Source of the DNA: Nocardioides seonyuensis
GTDB taxonomy: Bacteria > Actinomycetota > Actinomycetes > Propionibacteriales > Nocardioidaceae
Assembly: GCF_004683965.1 (NCBI RefSeq)
Contig: NZ_CP038436.1
Span: forward strand, 2,976,001-3,040,000
DNA length: 64,000 bases
Reading direction: 5' to 3'
Position numbers and translations under genes: made by a program. The notes beneath the pieces are model-generated. The model saw nothing but the letters and a program-made list of their open reading frames with translations, did not search any database and was not told the origin of the DNA. Shown piece by piece: positions 1-13,434 of this stretch; the stretch's first letter is position 1; each line of letters begins with the position of its first letter.

Positions 1-636
1 CTCCGTCGCGCGTCCCACGTCGGCGGCGGCCTTGAGCCAGCCCTCGACGGCTGAGAGCGCCGGGGCGGCCGGGGCCTGTGAGGGGCGGGTGAGGGAGGAG
101 GACGCGTAGGCGACCTGCCCGTCCGCCACACCCACGGTGACCAGGCCACCGGTGGCCGGGACCAGGTCGCCGTACCGCTGGCGGAACAGCACCGCGCGTG
201 CGTCGCTCCCGGCGAGCTCCTGGGAGCTCACCAGCTCGAGCCCGGCGACCTGCGCGGCGGTGAGGCCGAAGACGGCGGAGTGGGTCGCCAGCCAGGTACG
301 CGCGCCGTCGGCTGCGGCGCCGGGAGCGGGACCGAGCGAGCCGTCGGCGGGGAGGATCGAGGCCGGAGAGCCCTGGGCGTTCCAGCGCAGCCTCGCGGCA
401 CCGAGCGAGCCGACGGCTGCGCGCTGGGAAGCGAGGGGCGTCACAGCAGGGCGCAGGTCGACGTCCGCGAGGCCGTGCACAGGGTCACCCAGCGTGCGCA
501 CCAGGTCGGCAGCGCTCGTGGCGGGAGCAGGGCCCGCGTCGGCGGCGGGGGCCGTGGCGAGGCCGGGGAGCAGCGCGAGGGAGAGGAGGCCAGCAGCCGC
601 CGGGGCGAGGCGGCGCGCCGAGGGGATTGTGATCAT
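1..636 (-). CDS. Secreted protein with FTP-type propeptide, N-terminal part (probable M36/M4 metallopeptidase)
   Basis: The frame opens at ATG 636 on the minus strand and runs off the window edge, giving 212 residues. It begins with a signal peptide: a short Arg-containing n-region, an Ala/Leu-rich core and an Ala-rich cleavage region near residues 25-32. Residues about 100-180 resemble the FTP (fungalysin/thermolysin propeptide) module: a helix like RTWLATHSAVFGL, then a strand pattern with LFRQRYGDLVPATGG. In family terms such a propeptide normally precedes a zinc metallopeptidase of family M36 or M4, but the catalytic HExxH region would lie outside the window, so the enzyme activity is inferred. 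It is divergent from glgP, with which it shares a short intergenic region. Confidence 0.6.
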   Translation of the reverse strand, partial: MITIPSARRLAPAAAGLLSLALLPGLATAPAADAGPAPATSAADLVRTLGDPVHGLADVDLRPAVTPLASQRAAVGSLGAARLRWNAQGSPASILPADGSLGPAPGAAADGARTWLATHSAVFGLTAAQVAGLELVSSQELAGSDARAVLFRQRYGDLVPATGGLVTVGVADGQVAYASSSLTRPSQAPAAPALSAVEGWLKAAADVGRATE

Positions 637-670
637 GTGAGGACAACGCCCCGGCGGGTCCGGGGTTATG

Positions 671-687
671 CCTGTGAGTCGCACAGG
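671..687. promoter_or_regulatory. Inverted repeat CCTGTG-N5-CACAGG, possible operator
   Basis: A perfect 6+6 palindrome with a 5-base spacer lies directly upstream of the -35-like box of glgP and between two divergent genes. The regulator is unknown; operator function is inferred from position only. Confidence 0.4.
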
Positions 688-716
688 TTGGTTCGACCCT
701 GACGATGCCCTAACGT
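688..716 (+). promoter_or_regulatory. glgP promoter, probably leaderless transcript
   Basis: TTGGTT (688-693) and TAACGT (711-716) are separated by 17 bases. The -10-like box ends seven bases before the GTG start at 724 and no Shine-Dalgarno sequence is visible, so transcription probably starts at or next to the start codon. Confidence 0.5.
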
Positions 717-723
717 CACTGAG

Positions 724-3309
724 GTGCGAGCGATCAGACGGTTCACCGTGCGACCTGTTCTTCCCGACGCCCTTGCGCCGCTGTCCGTCCTGGCGGGCAA
801 CCTCCGGTGGTCGTGGCACCCGCCGACGCAGGACCTCTTCGCCGACATCGACCCCGGCCTCTGGGAGGACGTGCATCGCGATCCCGTGCGGCTCCTGGCC
901 GCCGTCAGCAGCGAGCGACTGGGGGAGGTTGCGCGCGACGACGCGTTCATGGAGCGGCTGACCCGCCTCCACGACGACCTGCAGCGCTACTTGGGGGAGG
1001 ACCGGTGGTATGCCCGGAGGGCCGGTGACGACGCTCCCCGCTCGATCGCCTACTTCTCACCCGAGTACGGCATCACGTCGGTGCTGCCGCAGTACTCCGG
1101 CGGGCTCGGCATCCTTGCCGGCGACCACCTGAAGTCGGCGTCCGACCTCGGCGTCCCGCTGGTCGGCGTCGGCCTGCTCTACCGGCACGGCTACTTCAAG
1201 CAAGCCCTCGACAGGGACGGCTGGCAGCAGGAGAGCTACCCCCTGCTCGACCCCGACGAGCTCCCGCTCGCGCTGCTGCGCGAGGCCGACGGGTCTCGGG
1301 CCACCGTGTCCATCGCGTTGCCCGACGGGCCGGACCTGATCGCCCGGATCTGGGTCGCCCACGTCGGACGCGTGCCGCTGCTGCTCCTCGACTCCGACGT
1401 CGAGGAGAACAGCTCCCACTACCGCGACGTCACCGACCGCCTCTACGGCGGCAACTCCGAGCACCGCCTGCGCCAGGAGCTGCTCCTGGGCGTGGGAGGC
1501 GTGCGGGCGCTGCGAGCGTGGTCGCGGATCACCGGTGCTCCGGCTCCCGAGGTCTTCCACACCAACGAGGGACACGCCGGCTTCCTCGGGATCGAGCGGA
1601 TCCGCGAGCTCACGGTGGCCGACGACGGGCCGCGTCTCGACTTCGACACCGCGTTGGAGGTCTCCCGTGCGGGGACGGTCTTCACCACGCACACACCGGT
1701 GCCCGCAGGCATCGACCGCTTCCCGCGTGAACTCGTCGAGCAGTACTTCGGCGGCGTCTCGCCGACGCCCGGGGTCCCGGTCGAACGGGTGCTCGCGCTC
1801 GGCGCCGAGGACTACGAGGGTGGGGACGCCGGCGTCTTCAACATGGCCGTGATGGGCTTCCGGCTCGCCCAGCGCGCCAACGGTGTCTCGCAGCTCCACG
1901 GTGAGGTCAGCCGGGGCATGTTCAACGGGTTGTGGCCGGCCTTCGACGAGGCCGAGGTGCCGATCGGCTCGATCACCAACGGCGTCCACGGGCCCACCTG
2001 GATCGCCCGGGAGATCTTCGAGCTGGCCGCCCGGCGCGACTGGGACGTCGATGCTGACGACACCGACGCGTTGTGGCCACTGGTGGACCAGGTCGGGGAC
2101 CGCGAGATCTGGGACCTCAAGCGCACCCTTCGTTCCTGCCTGGTCGACGACGCCCGCGACAGGATCGCGAGGTCGGCGGCCGAGCGCGGCTTCACGCGGG
2201 CCGAGACCTCGTGGACCCAGACGGCGTTCGACCCCGACGTGCTGACGATCGGCTTCGCGCGGCGGGTCCCGACCTACAAGCGGCTCACCCTCATGCTGCG
2301 CGACCCCGAGCGTCTCAAGCGGCTCCTGCTGCACCCCGAGCGGCCGATCCAGCTGCTCATCGCCGGCAAGGCCCACCCTGCCGACGAGACGGGCAAGCGG
2401 CTCATCCAGGAGATGGTGGCCTTCGCCGACGACCCCGAGGTCCGCCACCGCATCGCCTTCCTGCCCAACTACGACATCGCCATGGCCCAGCCGCTCTACC
2501 CGGGCTGCGACGTGTGGCTCAACAACCCCCTGCGCCCCTACGAGGCGTGCGGGACCTCGGGCATGAAGGCCGCGCTCAACGGAGGCCTCAACCTGTCCAT
2601 CCTCGACGGCTGGTGGGACGAGTGGTACGACGGTGACAACGGCTGGGCGATCCCGTCGGCCGACGGGATCGACGACCCGGAGCGGCGCGACGACCTCGAG
2701 GCGACAGCCCTCTACGACCTGATCGAGAACGAGGTGGCACCTCGCTTCTACGAGCGGAACCACGAGGGTGTGCCGCCCCGCTGGCTGGCCATGGTCAGGC
2801 ACACCCTGAAGTCGCTCGGCCCCAAGGTGCTGGCGACACGCCAGGTGCGCGACTACGTCCGCGAGCTCTACATCCCGGCCGCCCACACCGCCCGTGGCCT
2901 CGACTCCGACTACAAGGGGGCCATCGAGCTGGCGGGATGGAAGTCCCGTGTCCGCGCCGGCTGGCCGGCCGTGCGGGTCGAGCACGTCGAGTCCGAGGGT
3001 GTGTCCGACCAGGCCGAGGTCGGACACGCGCTCGTCGTACGCGCCTGGGTGGCGCTCGGCGACCTGACGACGGAAGACGTCGCCGTCCAGGTGGTGCACG
3101 GACGCACGGGCTGGGAGGACGAGCTGCGTGACTCGACGGTGCTACCGATGCAGGTGGGGGAGTCCTACGAGGGCAACCGTCACCGCTACGACGCCGAGGT
3201 GACGCTCGACCGAGCAGGCTCCTTCGGCTACACCGTGCGCGTGGTGCCCCGCAACGAGGCCCTCGCGTCCGTCGCCGAGCTGGGGCTCGTGGCGGAGCCA
3301 CCCGCCTGA
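724..3309 (+). CDS. glgP: Alpha-glucan phosphorylase (GT35)
   Basis: The 861-residue cytoplasmic enzyme releases glucose-1-phosphate from glycogen-type alpha-1,4-glucans using phosphate and pyridoxal phosphate. The N-terminus (residues 1-100, with NLRWSWHPPTQDLF) is the DUF3417 module found in actinobacterial alpha-glucan phosphorylases. The glucan-binding and PLP region follows, with SPEYGI near residue 113, HTNEGH near 280, and CGTSGMKAALNGG near 615 carrying the PLP lysine. Length fits the TIGR02094 subfamily. The start is GTG 724, supported by the promoter spacing. It faces away from the secreted protein and converges, past the small VOC gene, with the treZ end of the trehalose cluster, consistent with a shared role in storage-glucan turnover. 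Confidence 0.93.
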   Translation: MRAIRRFTVRPVLPDALAPLSVLAGNLRWSWHPPTQDLFADIDPGLWEDVHRDPVRLLAAVSSERLGEVARDDAFMERLTRLHDDLQRYLGEDRWYARRAGDDAPRSIAYFSPEYGITSVLPQYSGGLGILAGDHLKSASDLGVPLVGVGLLYRHGYFKQALDRDGWQQESYPLLDPDELPLALLREADGSRATVSIALPDGPDLIARIWVAHVGRVPLLLLDSDVEENSSHYRDVTDRLYGGNSEHRLRQELLLGVGGVRALRAWSRITGAPAPEVFHTNEGHAGFLGIERIRELTVADDGPRLDFDTALEVSRAGTVFTTHTPVPAGIDRFPRELVEQYFGGVSPTPGVPVERVLALGAEDYEGGDAGVFNMAVMGFRLAQRANGVSQLHGEVSRGMFNGLWPAFDEAEVPIGSITNGVHGPTWIAREIFELAARRDWDVDADDTDALWPLVDQVGDREIWDLKRTLRSCLVDDARDRIARSAAERGFTRAETSWTQTAFDPDVLTIGFARRVPTYKRLTLMLRDPERLKRLLLHPERPIQLLIAGKAHPADETGKRLIQEMVAFADDPEVRHRIAFLPNYDIAMAQPLYPGCDVWLNNPLRPYEACGTSGMKAALNGGLNLSILDGWWDEWYDGDNGWAIPSADGIDDPERRDDLEATALYDLIENEVAPRFYERNHEGVPPRWLAMVRHTLKSLGPKVLATRQVRDYVRELYIPAAHTARGLDSDYKGAIELAGWKSRVRAGWPAVRVEHVESEGVSDQAEVGHALVVRAWVALGDLTTEDVAVQVVHGRTGWEDELRDSTVLPMQVGESYEGNRHRYDAEVTLDRAGSFGYTVRVVPRNEALASVAELGLVAEPPA

Positions 3310-3363
3310 GCAGCCGCTGCCGCCTTCGGGAGTAGTGTCGAGGACTCTGCAGAGGGGACTGGC

Positions 3364-3642
3364 ATGGCCTCACCGGAACAGCTCGCGGACGTGGTGCGCG
3401 GTCCACTGCGCCTCCTGCTCTCCGGGCCGCAGAGCTCGGGCGCGCGCGCGACACCAGAGGACGCCGCGCTGCCCGGACGCAACCGCATCCACCTGGTCGT
3501 GGACGGCTTCGACGAGGTGGTGGCGAGGCTCCGCGATGCCGGCCTGGACTTCCGCAGCGACGTCGTCTCCGGGCCGGGCGGGCGGCAGGTGCTGGTGGCT
3601 GACCCCTCCGGCAACCTCGTGGAGCTGTTCGAGCCAGCCTGA
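3364..3642 (+). CDS. Short VOC/glyoxalase-fold protein
   Basis: The 92-residue protein has one recognisable vicinal-oxygen-chelate half: NRIHLVVDGFDEVVARL (residues 40-57) and VLVADPSGNLVELFEPA at the C-terminus, the usual last strand with its metal-ligand Glu (VELFE). Typical VOC domains are about 120 residues with two beta-alpha-beta-beta-beta modules. Here the first 35 residues do not show a full first module, so it may be a reduced or diverged member. ATG 3364 follows an AGAGGGGAC ribosome-binding sequence. The ligand is unknown. It is convergent with treZ, 18 bases away. Confidence 0.6.
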   Translation: MASPEQLADVVRGPLRLLLSGPQSSGARATPEDAALPGRNRIHLVVDGFDEVVARLRDAGLDFRSDVVSGPGGRQVLVADPSGNLVELFEPA

Positions 3643-3660
3643 CCCACGAGCCAGGCTGGG

Positions 3661-3664
<4 letters not shown>
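3639..3664. terminator. Possible bidirectional terminator between convergent genes
   Basis: CTGACCC (3639-3645) pairs with GGGTCAG (3658-3664). The two stop codons, TGA of the VOC gene and TGA of treZ, sit inside the two arms. The 12-base loop and lack of a T-run make termination uncertain. Confidence 0.3.
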
Positions 3665-5408
<1,744 letters not shown>

Positions 5409-5409
<1 letters not shown>

Positions 5410-7702
5410 CAGCCGGCCCTCACCAGCAGCGCGACCGGGTGGGACGCGAGCAGGTCGACCAGCCGCCCGTCGGTGTCGAGGCCGGTCAGCACGTCGTGCC
5501 ACCGACCCTCGGGAAGGTCGAGGGCCGTGTCGCCCCAGCCTCCGGCGGCGCCCAGGCCGACCGGGAGGCGGGTCGCCACGGTGATCGCGCCGCCTCGGTC
5601 GTAGGCGAGGACGTGACCGGCAGCAGTGCCTGTGGCTGTCACGGGCGCGTAGCCGGCGAAGAGCTCGGGCCTCTCCCGACGCAGGGTGAGCGCAATGCAG
5701 GTCACGTGCAGCTTGGTCACGGCGTCGTCCTCCTCGACCCCGCGGAGCACGGCAGCCCGGTGCTCGAAGTCGACCGGACGGCGGTTGTCGGGGTCGACCA
5801 GGGACGTCTCCCAGAGCTCGCTGCCCTGGTAGACGTCGGGCACTCCCGGCATGGTGATGGCCACCAGCTTCGCCGCAAGCGAGTTGGCCTGCGCAGGCTC
5901 GTCGACCCATGTCGCCAGGTCGAGGAGCACGCGCTGGACCTCGTCGGAGTCGAAGACGGCGTCCACCGCCGCGTGGACCTGGGACTCGTAGGCATTGTCC
6001 GGCTCGGTCCACGTCGTCCGGTCGCCGGCCTCCCGCATCGCCTTCTCGGCGTAGCCGTGCAGCCGGTCGCGAAGGTCCGGCAGGTGGTCGGGGGTCCACG
6101 CGCCGAGCACGGCCTGCCACAGCAGCGACCCGAACGCCGGGTCGGGCAGGGGCGCCAGCCGGAGCAGCTCGTCGAGCGCCCGCTCCCAGCGACCGGGCTC
6201 CTCGGCGAGCACCGTGATGCGCGCGCGCACGTCCTCGCCGCGCTTGGTGTCGTGGGTGCTCAGGGTGACCATCGCATCGGGCCAGTCCCGCTGGCGCACG
6301 GCCATCGCGGCGTGGAAGTAGTCCACGTCGATGGCGAAGATCGAGGGATCGCCCCCGACCTCGTTGAGCGAGGTGAGGCGCGACCAGCGGTAGAACGAGC
6401 AGTCCTCGACCCCCTTGGCCATGACCATCCCGGAGGTCTGCTGGAAGCGCCGCGCCGGTTGGCTCCACTCGTCGTGGAGCAGCGGCTCGAGGGTGTCGAA
6501 GGTGCGGGCGAGGTCCGGACGCTGCTCGCGCGCCGCGGCGAATGCGTGGTCGAGGTGCTCTCGACCTTCGGGGAGGTAGGAGCGGTAGACCGGGAAGCAG
6601 GCCAGCAGCTCGGCGACGGCATCGGCCACGGCGTCGTCGGCTGCGTCCGGGGCTGCGGACTCCAGCGCGCGGCCGATCTCGCGGGTGATCCGCAGCACCT
6701 CCGAGTGGAGGATGCCGTCCGCCACCGCCCGCTTGTTGTCGTGGACCATCCGCTGCCAGTCGACAGGGGCGCCGCGCAGCCGGTCCTCGAGGTCGGTCAG
6801 CGGCGCCTCGCCGGCAGGATCCGTGAGCACCCGGTCGATCAGGGCCAGTGCGTCGTACCCCGTCGTCCCGGCGGTGGCCCAGTCGCCGGGCAGCCGCTCC
6901 CCGGGCTCGAGGATCTTCTCCACCAGGACGTAGGCCCCGTCGGTGAGCGCGGCGAGGTCGTCGAGGTAGCGCTTGGGGTCGCGCAGGCCGTCGGGGTGGT
7001 CGACGCGCAGTCCGTCCACCAGGCCCTCGTCGAACCAGCGCTTGACCTCGACGTGCGTCTCCGCGAAGACCTCAGGGTCCTCGACCCGCACGGCAGCCAG
7101 GGTGTTGACGGCGAAGAAGCGGCGGTAGTTGAGGTCCTCGTCGGCAGCACGCCAGCTGACCAGCTCGTAGTGCTGCTCCTCCAAGGTGCTCGTTCCGGGC
7201 GCCAGCGGGAAGCGCTGGTCGTGGTAGCGCACCGCGCCGTCCTCGATGCGGATCGCGTCCTCGTCGTCGTCCCCGATGACAGGGATCAGGATTCGTCCGT
7301 CACCGGCGGCCCAGTCGACGTCGAACGCCGAGGCATGCTCGGACTCGCGGCCCAGCCGCAGCACGTCCCACCACCACGGGTCCTCCTCAGGGGTCGCCAC
7401 GCCGACGTGGTTGGGCACGATGTCCACGAGCACACCCATGCCGAGCCGCCTCGCCGCGTCGGAGAGGGCCGCGAGGCCCTTCTCGCCACCACGCTCGGGG
7501 TCGACGTGGTCGAACGCCACCACGTCGTAGCCGTGGGTGCTGCCGGGCTCTGACGCGAGCAGCGGTGAGAGGTAGACCCAGTCGACGCCGAGGTCGTGGA
7601 GGTACGGCAGCACACGCGCCGCCGCGAACAGGTCGAAGTCGGGGCTCACCTGGAGCCGGTAGGTGCTGTGGGGACTGCGTCGTCGGGGCCGGTCGGGTTC
7701 GG

Positions 7703-7706
<4 letters not shown>
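5409..7706 (-). CDS. treY: Malto-oligosyltrehalose synthase
   Basis: The 765-residue GH13 intramolecular transglycosylase converts the reducing-end alpha-1,4 bond of maltodextrins to alpha-1,1. Visible signatures are STYRLQ near residue 15, [30 protein letters not shown] (nucleophile Asp), YVLVEKIL (acid/base Glu) and [16 protein letters not shown] (third Asp region). The start is GTG 7706, which forms GTGA with the stop of the upstream glgX; a longer frame upstream overlaps glgX and is not needed. Its stop overlaps the treZ ATG, so glgX, treY and treZ form a translationally coupled set. Confidence 0.95.
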
Positions 7707-9886
<2,180 letters not shown>

Positions 9887-9932
9887 TGCGCCGACGCTAC
9901 CCGCGAGATCCTGCCGGCCCGTACTCCTCGGC

Positions 9933-12095
9933 TCACCTCTGACGCAGCACGAGCACCGACCGCCCCTGCAGCGACATGCTGCTGCCGGCCCTGGCGGGGG
10001 AGCCGACCGGAAGAGCCTCGTTGGTCGAGAGGACCACCTCGCCCTCGTGCACCCACTTGTTGGCGGGCAGCACGAGCTCGACGTCGTCGGCTCCGGCGTT
10101 GAGCCAGATCATGAACGACTTGTCGTGGATCTGCTCGCCGTGCTTGCTGGGGGAGCGCAGGGGCGAGCCGTTGAGGAACATCCCGACGGTGTGGACGGAG
10201 TCGTCGTTCCAGTCCTCGGTCGTCATCTCCCGTCCGGCCGGGTGCAGCCAGATGAGATCCTTGGGGCCACCCTTCATCGTGGGTCGCCCCGCGAACCAGT
10301 GACGCTGGCGCAGGACGGGATGCTCGCGACGCAGCCTGAGGGCGCACTTGGTGATCTCGTAGACGTCGAGCCAGGCGTCGTAGGGCTGCCAGTCGATCCA
10401 GGAGATCTCGTTGTCCTGGCCGTAGGCGTTGTTGTTGCCACGCTGGGTGCGACCTCGTTCGTCGCCGGCGGTCAGCATCGGGACGCCGCTGGAGAAGCAC
10501 AGCGTCGCCATCAGGTTCGCGGCCTGCCTGCGGCGGAGGGCCACGATGCCTGGATCGTCGGTCTCGCCCTCGACTCCGAAGTTGTGCGACCGGTTGTTGT
10601 CGGTGCCGTCGCGGTTGCCCTCGCCGTTGGCCTCGTTGTGCTTGGTCTCGTAGGACACCAGGTCGCGCAGGGTGAAGCCGTCGTGGGCGGTGATGAAGTT
10701 GACCGAGGCGTACGGCGACCGGCCGTCGTCGGCGTACAGGTCGCTGGAGCCGGCGAGCCTGGTCGCCAGGGTGCGCACCGCGCCCCGGCCGCGCCAGAAG
10801 TCGCGGACGGTGTCGCGGAAGTGGTCGTTCCACTCCACCCACGGCGGGGGGAACTCGCCGACCCGGTAGCCGTCCATGGAGGCGTCCCACGGCTCGGCGA
10901 TCAGCTTGACGTGGCGCAGGACGGGGTCCTGGCCGATGGCGGTGATGAGGTGGCTGCCCATGTCGACGACCTGGTTGGTGCGGGTGAGCGCGCTCATCAG
11001 GTCGAAGCGGAAGCCGTCGACGTGCATCTCGGTGACCCAGTAGCGCAGGGAGTCCAGGATCATCCGCAGGCTCTGGGTGTGGGTGGCGTCGACCGTGTTG
11101 CCGCAGCCGGTCACGTCCCAGTAGGTGTCGGGGACGACGGGCTCGCCGTCCTTCTCGACCCGCTGGTAGTAGCCCAGGTCGTCGAGGCCGCGGAAGCTCA
11201 GCGTCGGGCCGAGCGGTCCCGCCTCGGCGGTGTGGTTGTAGACGACGTCGAGGATGACCTCCAGGCCGGCCTGGTGGAAGGACTTGACCATCGCCTTGAA
11301 CTCGCTGACCTGCTGGCCGCGGTCGCCGGTCGAGGAGTAGGCGCCGTGAGGGGCGAAGAACCCGAGCGAGTTGTAGCCCCAGTAGTTCACGAGCCCTCGC
11401 TCGGCCAAGGAGGGCTCGGAGAAGAACTGGTGCACGGGAAGCAGCTCGACGGCGGTGGTGCCGAGGTCCTTGAGGTAGTCGATGATAGCGGGGGTGGCCA
11501 GGCCCGCGTAGGTGCCACGCAGGCGCTCGGGCACCCGGTCGTGGAGCTGGGTCATGCCCTTGACGTGGAGCTCGTAGATCACCGTGTCGCGCCAACGTCG
11601 GCGAGGCGAGGCGTCCCCGCCCCAGTCGAAGTCGTCACGCACGACCACGCTGCGGGGGGTGTACGGCGCCGAGTCCAGGTCGCTGCGGACCTCCGGCTCG
11701 CCGGGCTCGTAGCCGAAGATCGCGTCGTGGACGGTCAGCGCACCCGTCACGGCCTTGCCGTAGGGGTCGAGGAGGAGCTTGGCCGGGTTGAAGCGCAGGC
11801 CGGCGTCGGGTTCCCACGGGCCGTCGGCGCGGAATCCGTAGAGGGCGCCGGGCTCCACTCCGGGGATCGCGCCGTGCCAGACGCCGAGGGAGTACTCCGT
11901 GAGGGGGTGGCGCTCCTCACCGCCCTCGTCGTCGAACAGGCACACCCACACGCGCTCGGCCCGAGGCGCGTAGACCGCGAAGTTGGTCGCCGGATCTCCC
12001 CACGTCGCGCCCAACGGGTAGTTGCGGCCGGGCCAGACCGACTTGGTCTCGCCCTCGTGGGTCCACGCTGTCTTGGCGGCATCGGCGGGTGTCAC
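9933..12095 (-). CDS. glgX: Second glycogen debranching enzyme (GlgX family)
   Basis: The 720-residue paralogue of the next gene has a CBM48 domain (starting around YPLGATWGDPATNFAVY) and a GH13 barrel with GFRFDLM, LIAEPWDAS and TAHDGFTLRD, so all three catalytic acids are kept. The start is GTG 12095; an upstream ATG is blocked by a stop two codons later. It opens the minus-strand glucan/trehalose cluster. The two copies may differ in branch-length preference or be used for glycogen breakdown versus trehalose synthesis, but nothing in the sequence decides this. Confidence 0.92.
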   Translation of the reverse strand: MTPADAAKTAWTHEGETKSVWPGRNYPLGATWGDPATNFAVYAPRAERVWVCLFDDEGGEERHPLTEYSLGVWHGAIPGVEPGALYGFRADGPWEPDAGLRFNPAKLLLDPYGKAVTGALTVHDAIFGYEPGEPEVRSDLDSAPYTPRSVVVRDDFDWGGDASPRRRWRDTVIYELHVKGMTQLHDRVPERLRGTYAGLATPAIIDYLKDLGTTAVELLPVHQFFSEPSLAERGLVNYWGYNSLGFFAPHGAYSSTGDRGQQVSEFKAMVKSFHQAGLEVILDVVYNHTAEAGPLGPTLSFRGLDDLGYYQRVEKDGEPVVPDTYWDVTGCGNTVDATHTQSLRMILDSLRYWVTEMHVDGFRFDLMSALTRTNQVVDMGSHLITAIGQDPVLRHVKLIAEPWDASMDGYRVGEFPPPWVEWNDHFRDTVRDFWRGRGAVRTLATRLAGSSDLYADDGRSPYASVNFITAHDGFTLRDLVSYETKHNEANGEGNRDGTDNNRSHNFGVEGETDDPGIVALRRRQAANLMATLCFSSGVPMLTAGDERGRTQRGNNNAYGQDNEISWIDWQPYDAWLDVYEITKCALRLRREHPVLRQRHWFAGRPTMKGGPKDLIWLHPAGREMTTEDWNDDSVHTVGMFLNGSPLRSPSKHGEQIHDKSFMIWLNAGADDVELVLPANKWVHEGEVVLSTNEALPVGSPARAGSSMSLQGRSVLVLRQR

Positions 12096-12141
12096 GTGGC
12101 CATTGTCGCGGAGGTGCGCGGGGGCTCCGCATCGCGGGACC

Positions 12142-13434
12142 TCAGGCCAGGGCGAAGTAGCGGAGGTAGACGTAGAGCCAGGCGACGAGGAGCGAGGCCA
12201 CGGTGACCACGATGCCGTACTTGGTGAAGCCCCAGAAGCTGATGGGCGACCCGGCCTTGGCGGCGATGCCGAGCACCACGACGTTGGCGCCGGCCGCCAC
12301 GGCGGTGGTGTTGCCTCCCAGGTCGGCTCCGAAGACGAAGGCCCACCACAGGGGGCTGTCGGCGCCGGACGACCCCGTGGCGGCGACCATGTCCTGCACG
12401 ACCGGCACCGTGGCGGTCGTGTAGGGGATGTTGTCGACGAACGCCCCGATCACTGCCGAGCCGAACAGCAGGGCGGTCGCCCCCAGCAGCTCGCGCTCGC
12501 CCATCGCCTCGGCGGCCATCTCACCGATCCGGCCGATGATCCCGACCTCGACGAGTGCGCCCACGAGGACGAAGAGCGCCATGAAGAACGCCAGGGTTCC
12601 CCACTCGACCTCCTCGAGGAACTCCTCGGGAGTGGTGCTGGAGACCAGGACGGTCGCGCCCGCACCCATCATCGCGACGGTGGACGGGTCGAGGTGGAGC
12701 ACGGTGTGCAGGCTGAAGGCCACCATGACCAGGGCCAGGACGACCAGGCACCGCACGAGGAGACGCATGTTGGTGATGGCGTCGACCGGGCGGAGGTCGC
12801 GCAGGGCGCTGAGGTCGACGGGCTGGGTGAAGTGCTTGCGGAAGAGGAAGCGCGCCATCACGATGAAGCCGGCCAGCAGGATGACCGTCAGCGGCAGCGA
12901 ATGGACCAGGAAGTCGGTGAAGCTCAACCCGGCGCGGCTGCCGATGATGATGTTGGGCGGGTCGCCGATCAGCGTCGCGGTGCCGCCGATGTTGGACGCC
13001 AGGATCAAGGAGATGAGGTAGGGCGATGGTGAGAGGCCCAGCTGGCGACACACCGAGAGAGTGACCGGGGCGACCAGCAGGACGCACGTGACGTTGTCGA
13101 GGATCGGAGCGACCGTGGCACCCACGAGCACGAGCAGGACGAGCAGCTTGTAGGGCTTGCCCTCGGACTTCTGTGCCGCCCACAGGGCGAGGAACTCGAA
13201 GAGGCCCGTCTGCTTGAGGACGCCGACGATCACCATCATCCCGAAGAGCAGGAAGATGACGTTCCAGTCGATTCCGGTGTGGGGGTCGAAGAACGCCGTC
13301 TCGGCGTCGACCACGCCGATCACGACCATTCCCGCCACCCCGCCGAGGGCTGCGGCCACGCGGTGGACCCGCTCGGTCGCGATGAGGGCGTAGCTGACGA
13401 TGAAGATCGAGATCGCGGCCGAGGTCAGGATCAC
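12142..13434 (-). CDS. ArsB/NhaD/citrate-type (IT superfamily) membrane transporter
   Basis: The 430-residue polytopic protein has roughly 10-12 hydrophobic segments. Family signatures include LILASNIGGTATLIGDPPN (residues about 165-185), typical of the ArsB/DASS/NhaD ion-transporter superfamily, and a second inverted-repeat half with FVDNIPYTT and GADLGGNTTAV. The asparagine/proline-rich GDPPN loop and NIP motif are the usual ion/substrate-site hairpins. The substrate is not readable: sodium/proton exchange, arsenite or a carboxylate are possible. The start is GTG 13434, overlapping the stop of the upstream TrkA-C gene as GTGA. That coupling suggests the TrkA-C protein is its regulatory subunit. 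Confidence 0.85.
   Translation of the reverse strand: MILTSAAISIFIVSYALIATERVHRVAAALGGVAGMVVIGVVDAETAFFDPHTGIDWNVIFLLFGMMVIVGVLKQTGLFEFLALWAAQKSEGKPYKLLVLLVLVGATVAPILDNVTCVLLVAPVTLSVCRQLGLSPSPYLISLILASNIGGTATLIGDPPNIIIGSRAGLSFTDFLVHSLPLTVILLAGFIVMARFLFRKHFTQPVDLSALRDLRPVDAITNMRLLVRCLVVLALVMVAFSLHTVLHLDPSTVAMMGAGATVLVSSTTPEEFLEEVEWGTLAFFMALFVLVGALVEVGIIGRIGEMAAEAMGERELLGATALLFGSAVIGAFVDNIPYTTATVPVVQDMVAATGSSGADSPLWWAFVFGADLGGNTTAVAAGANVVVLGIAAKAGSPISFWGFTKYGIVVTVASLLVAWLYVYLRYFALA

Noticed and set aside
1057..3099. 680-codon minus-strand open frame opposite glgP
   Set aside because: It is the antisense shadow of a clear GT35 enzyme; its translation is rich in Arg/His/Asp/Val without any domain, as expected for antisense frames in GC-rich DNA.
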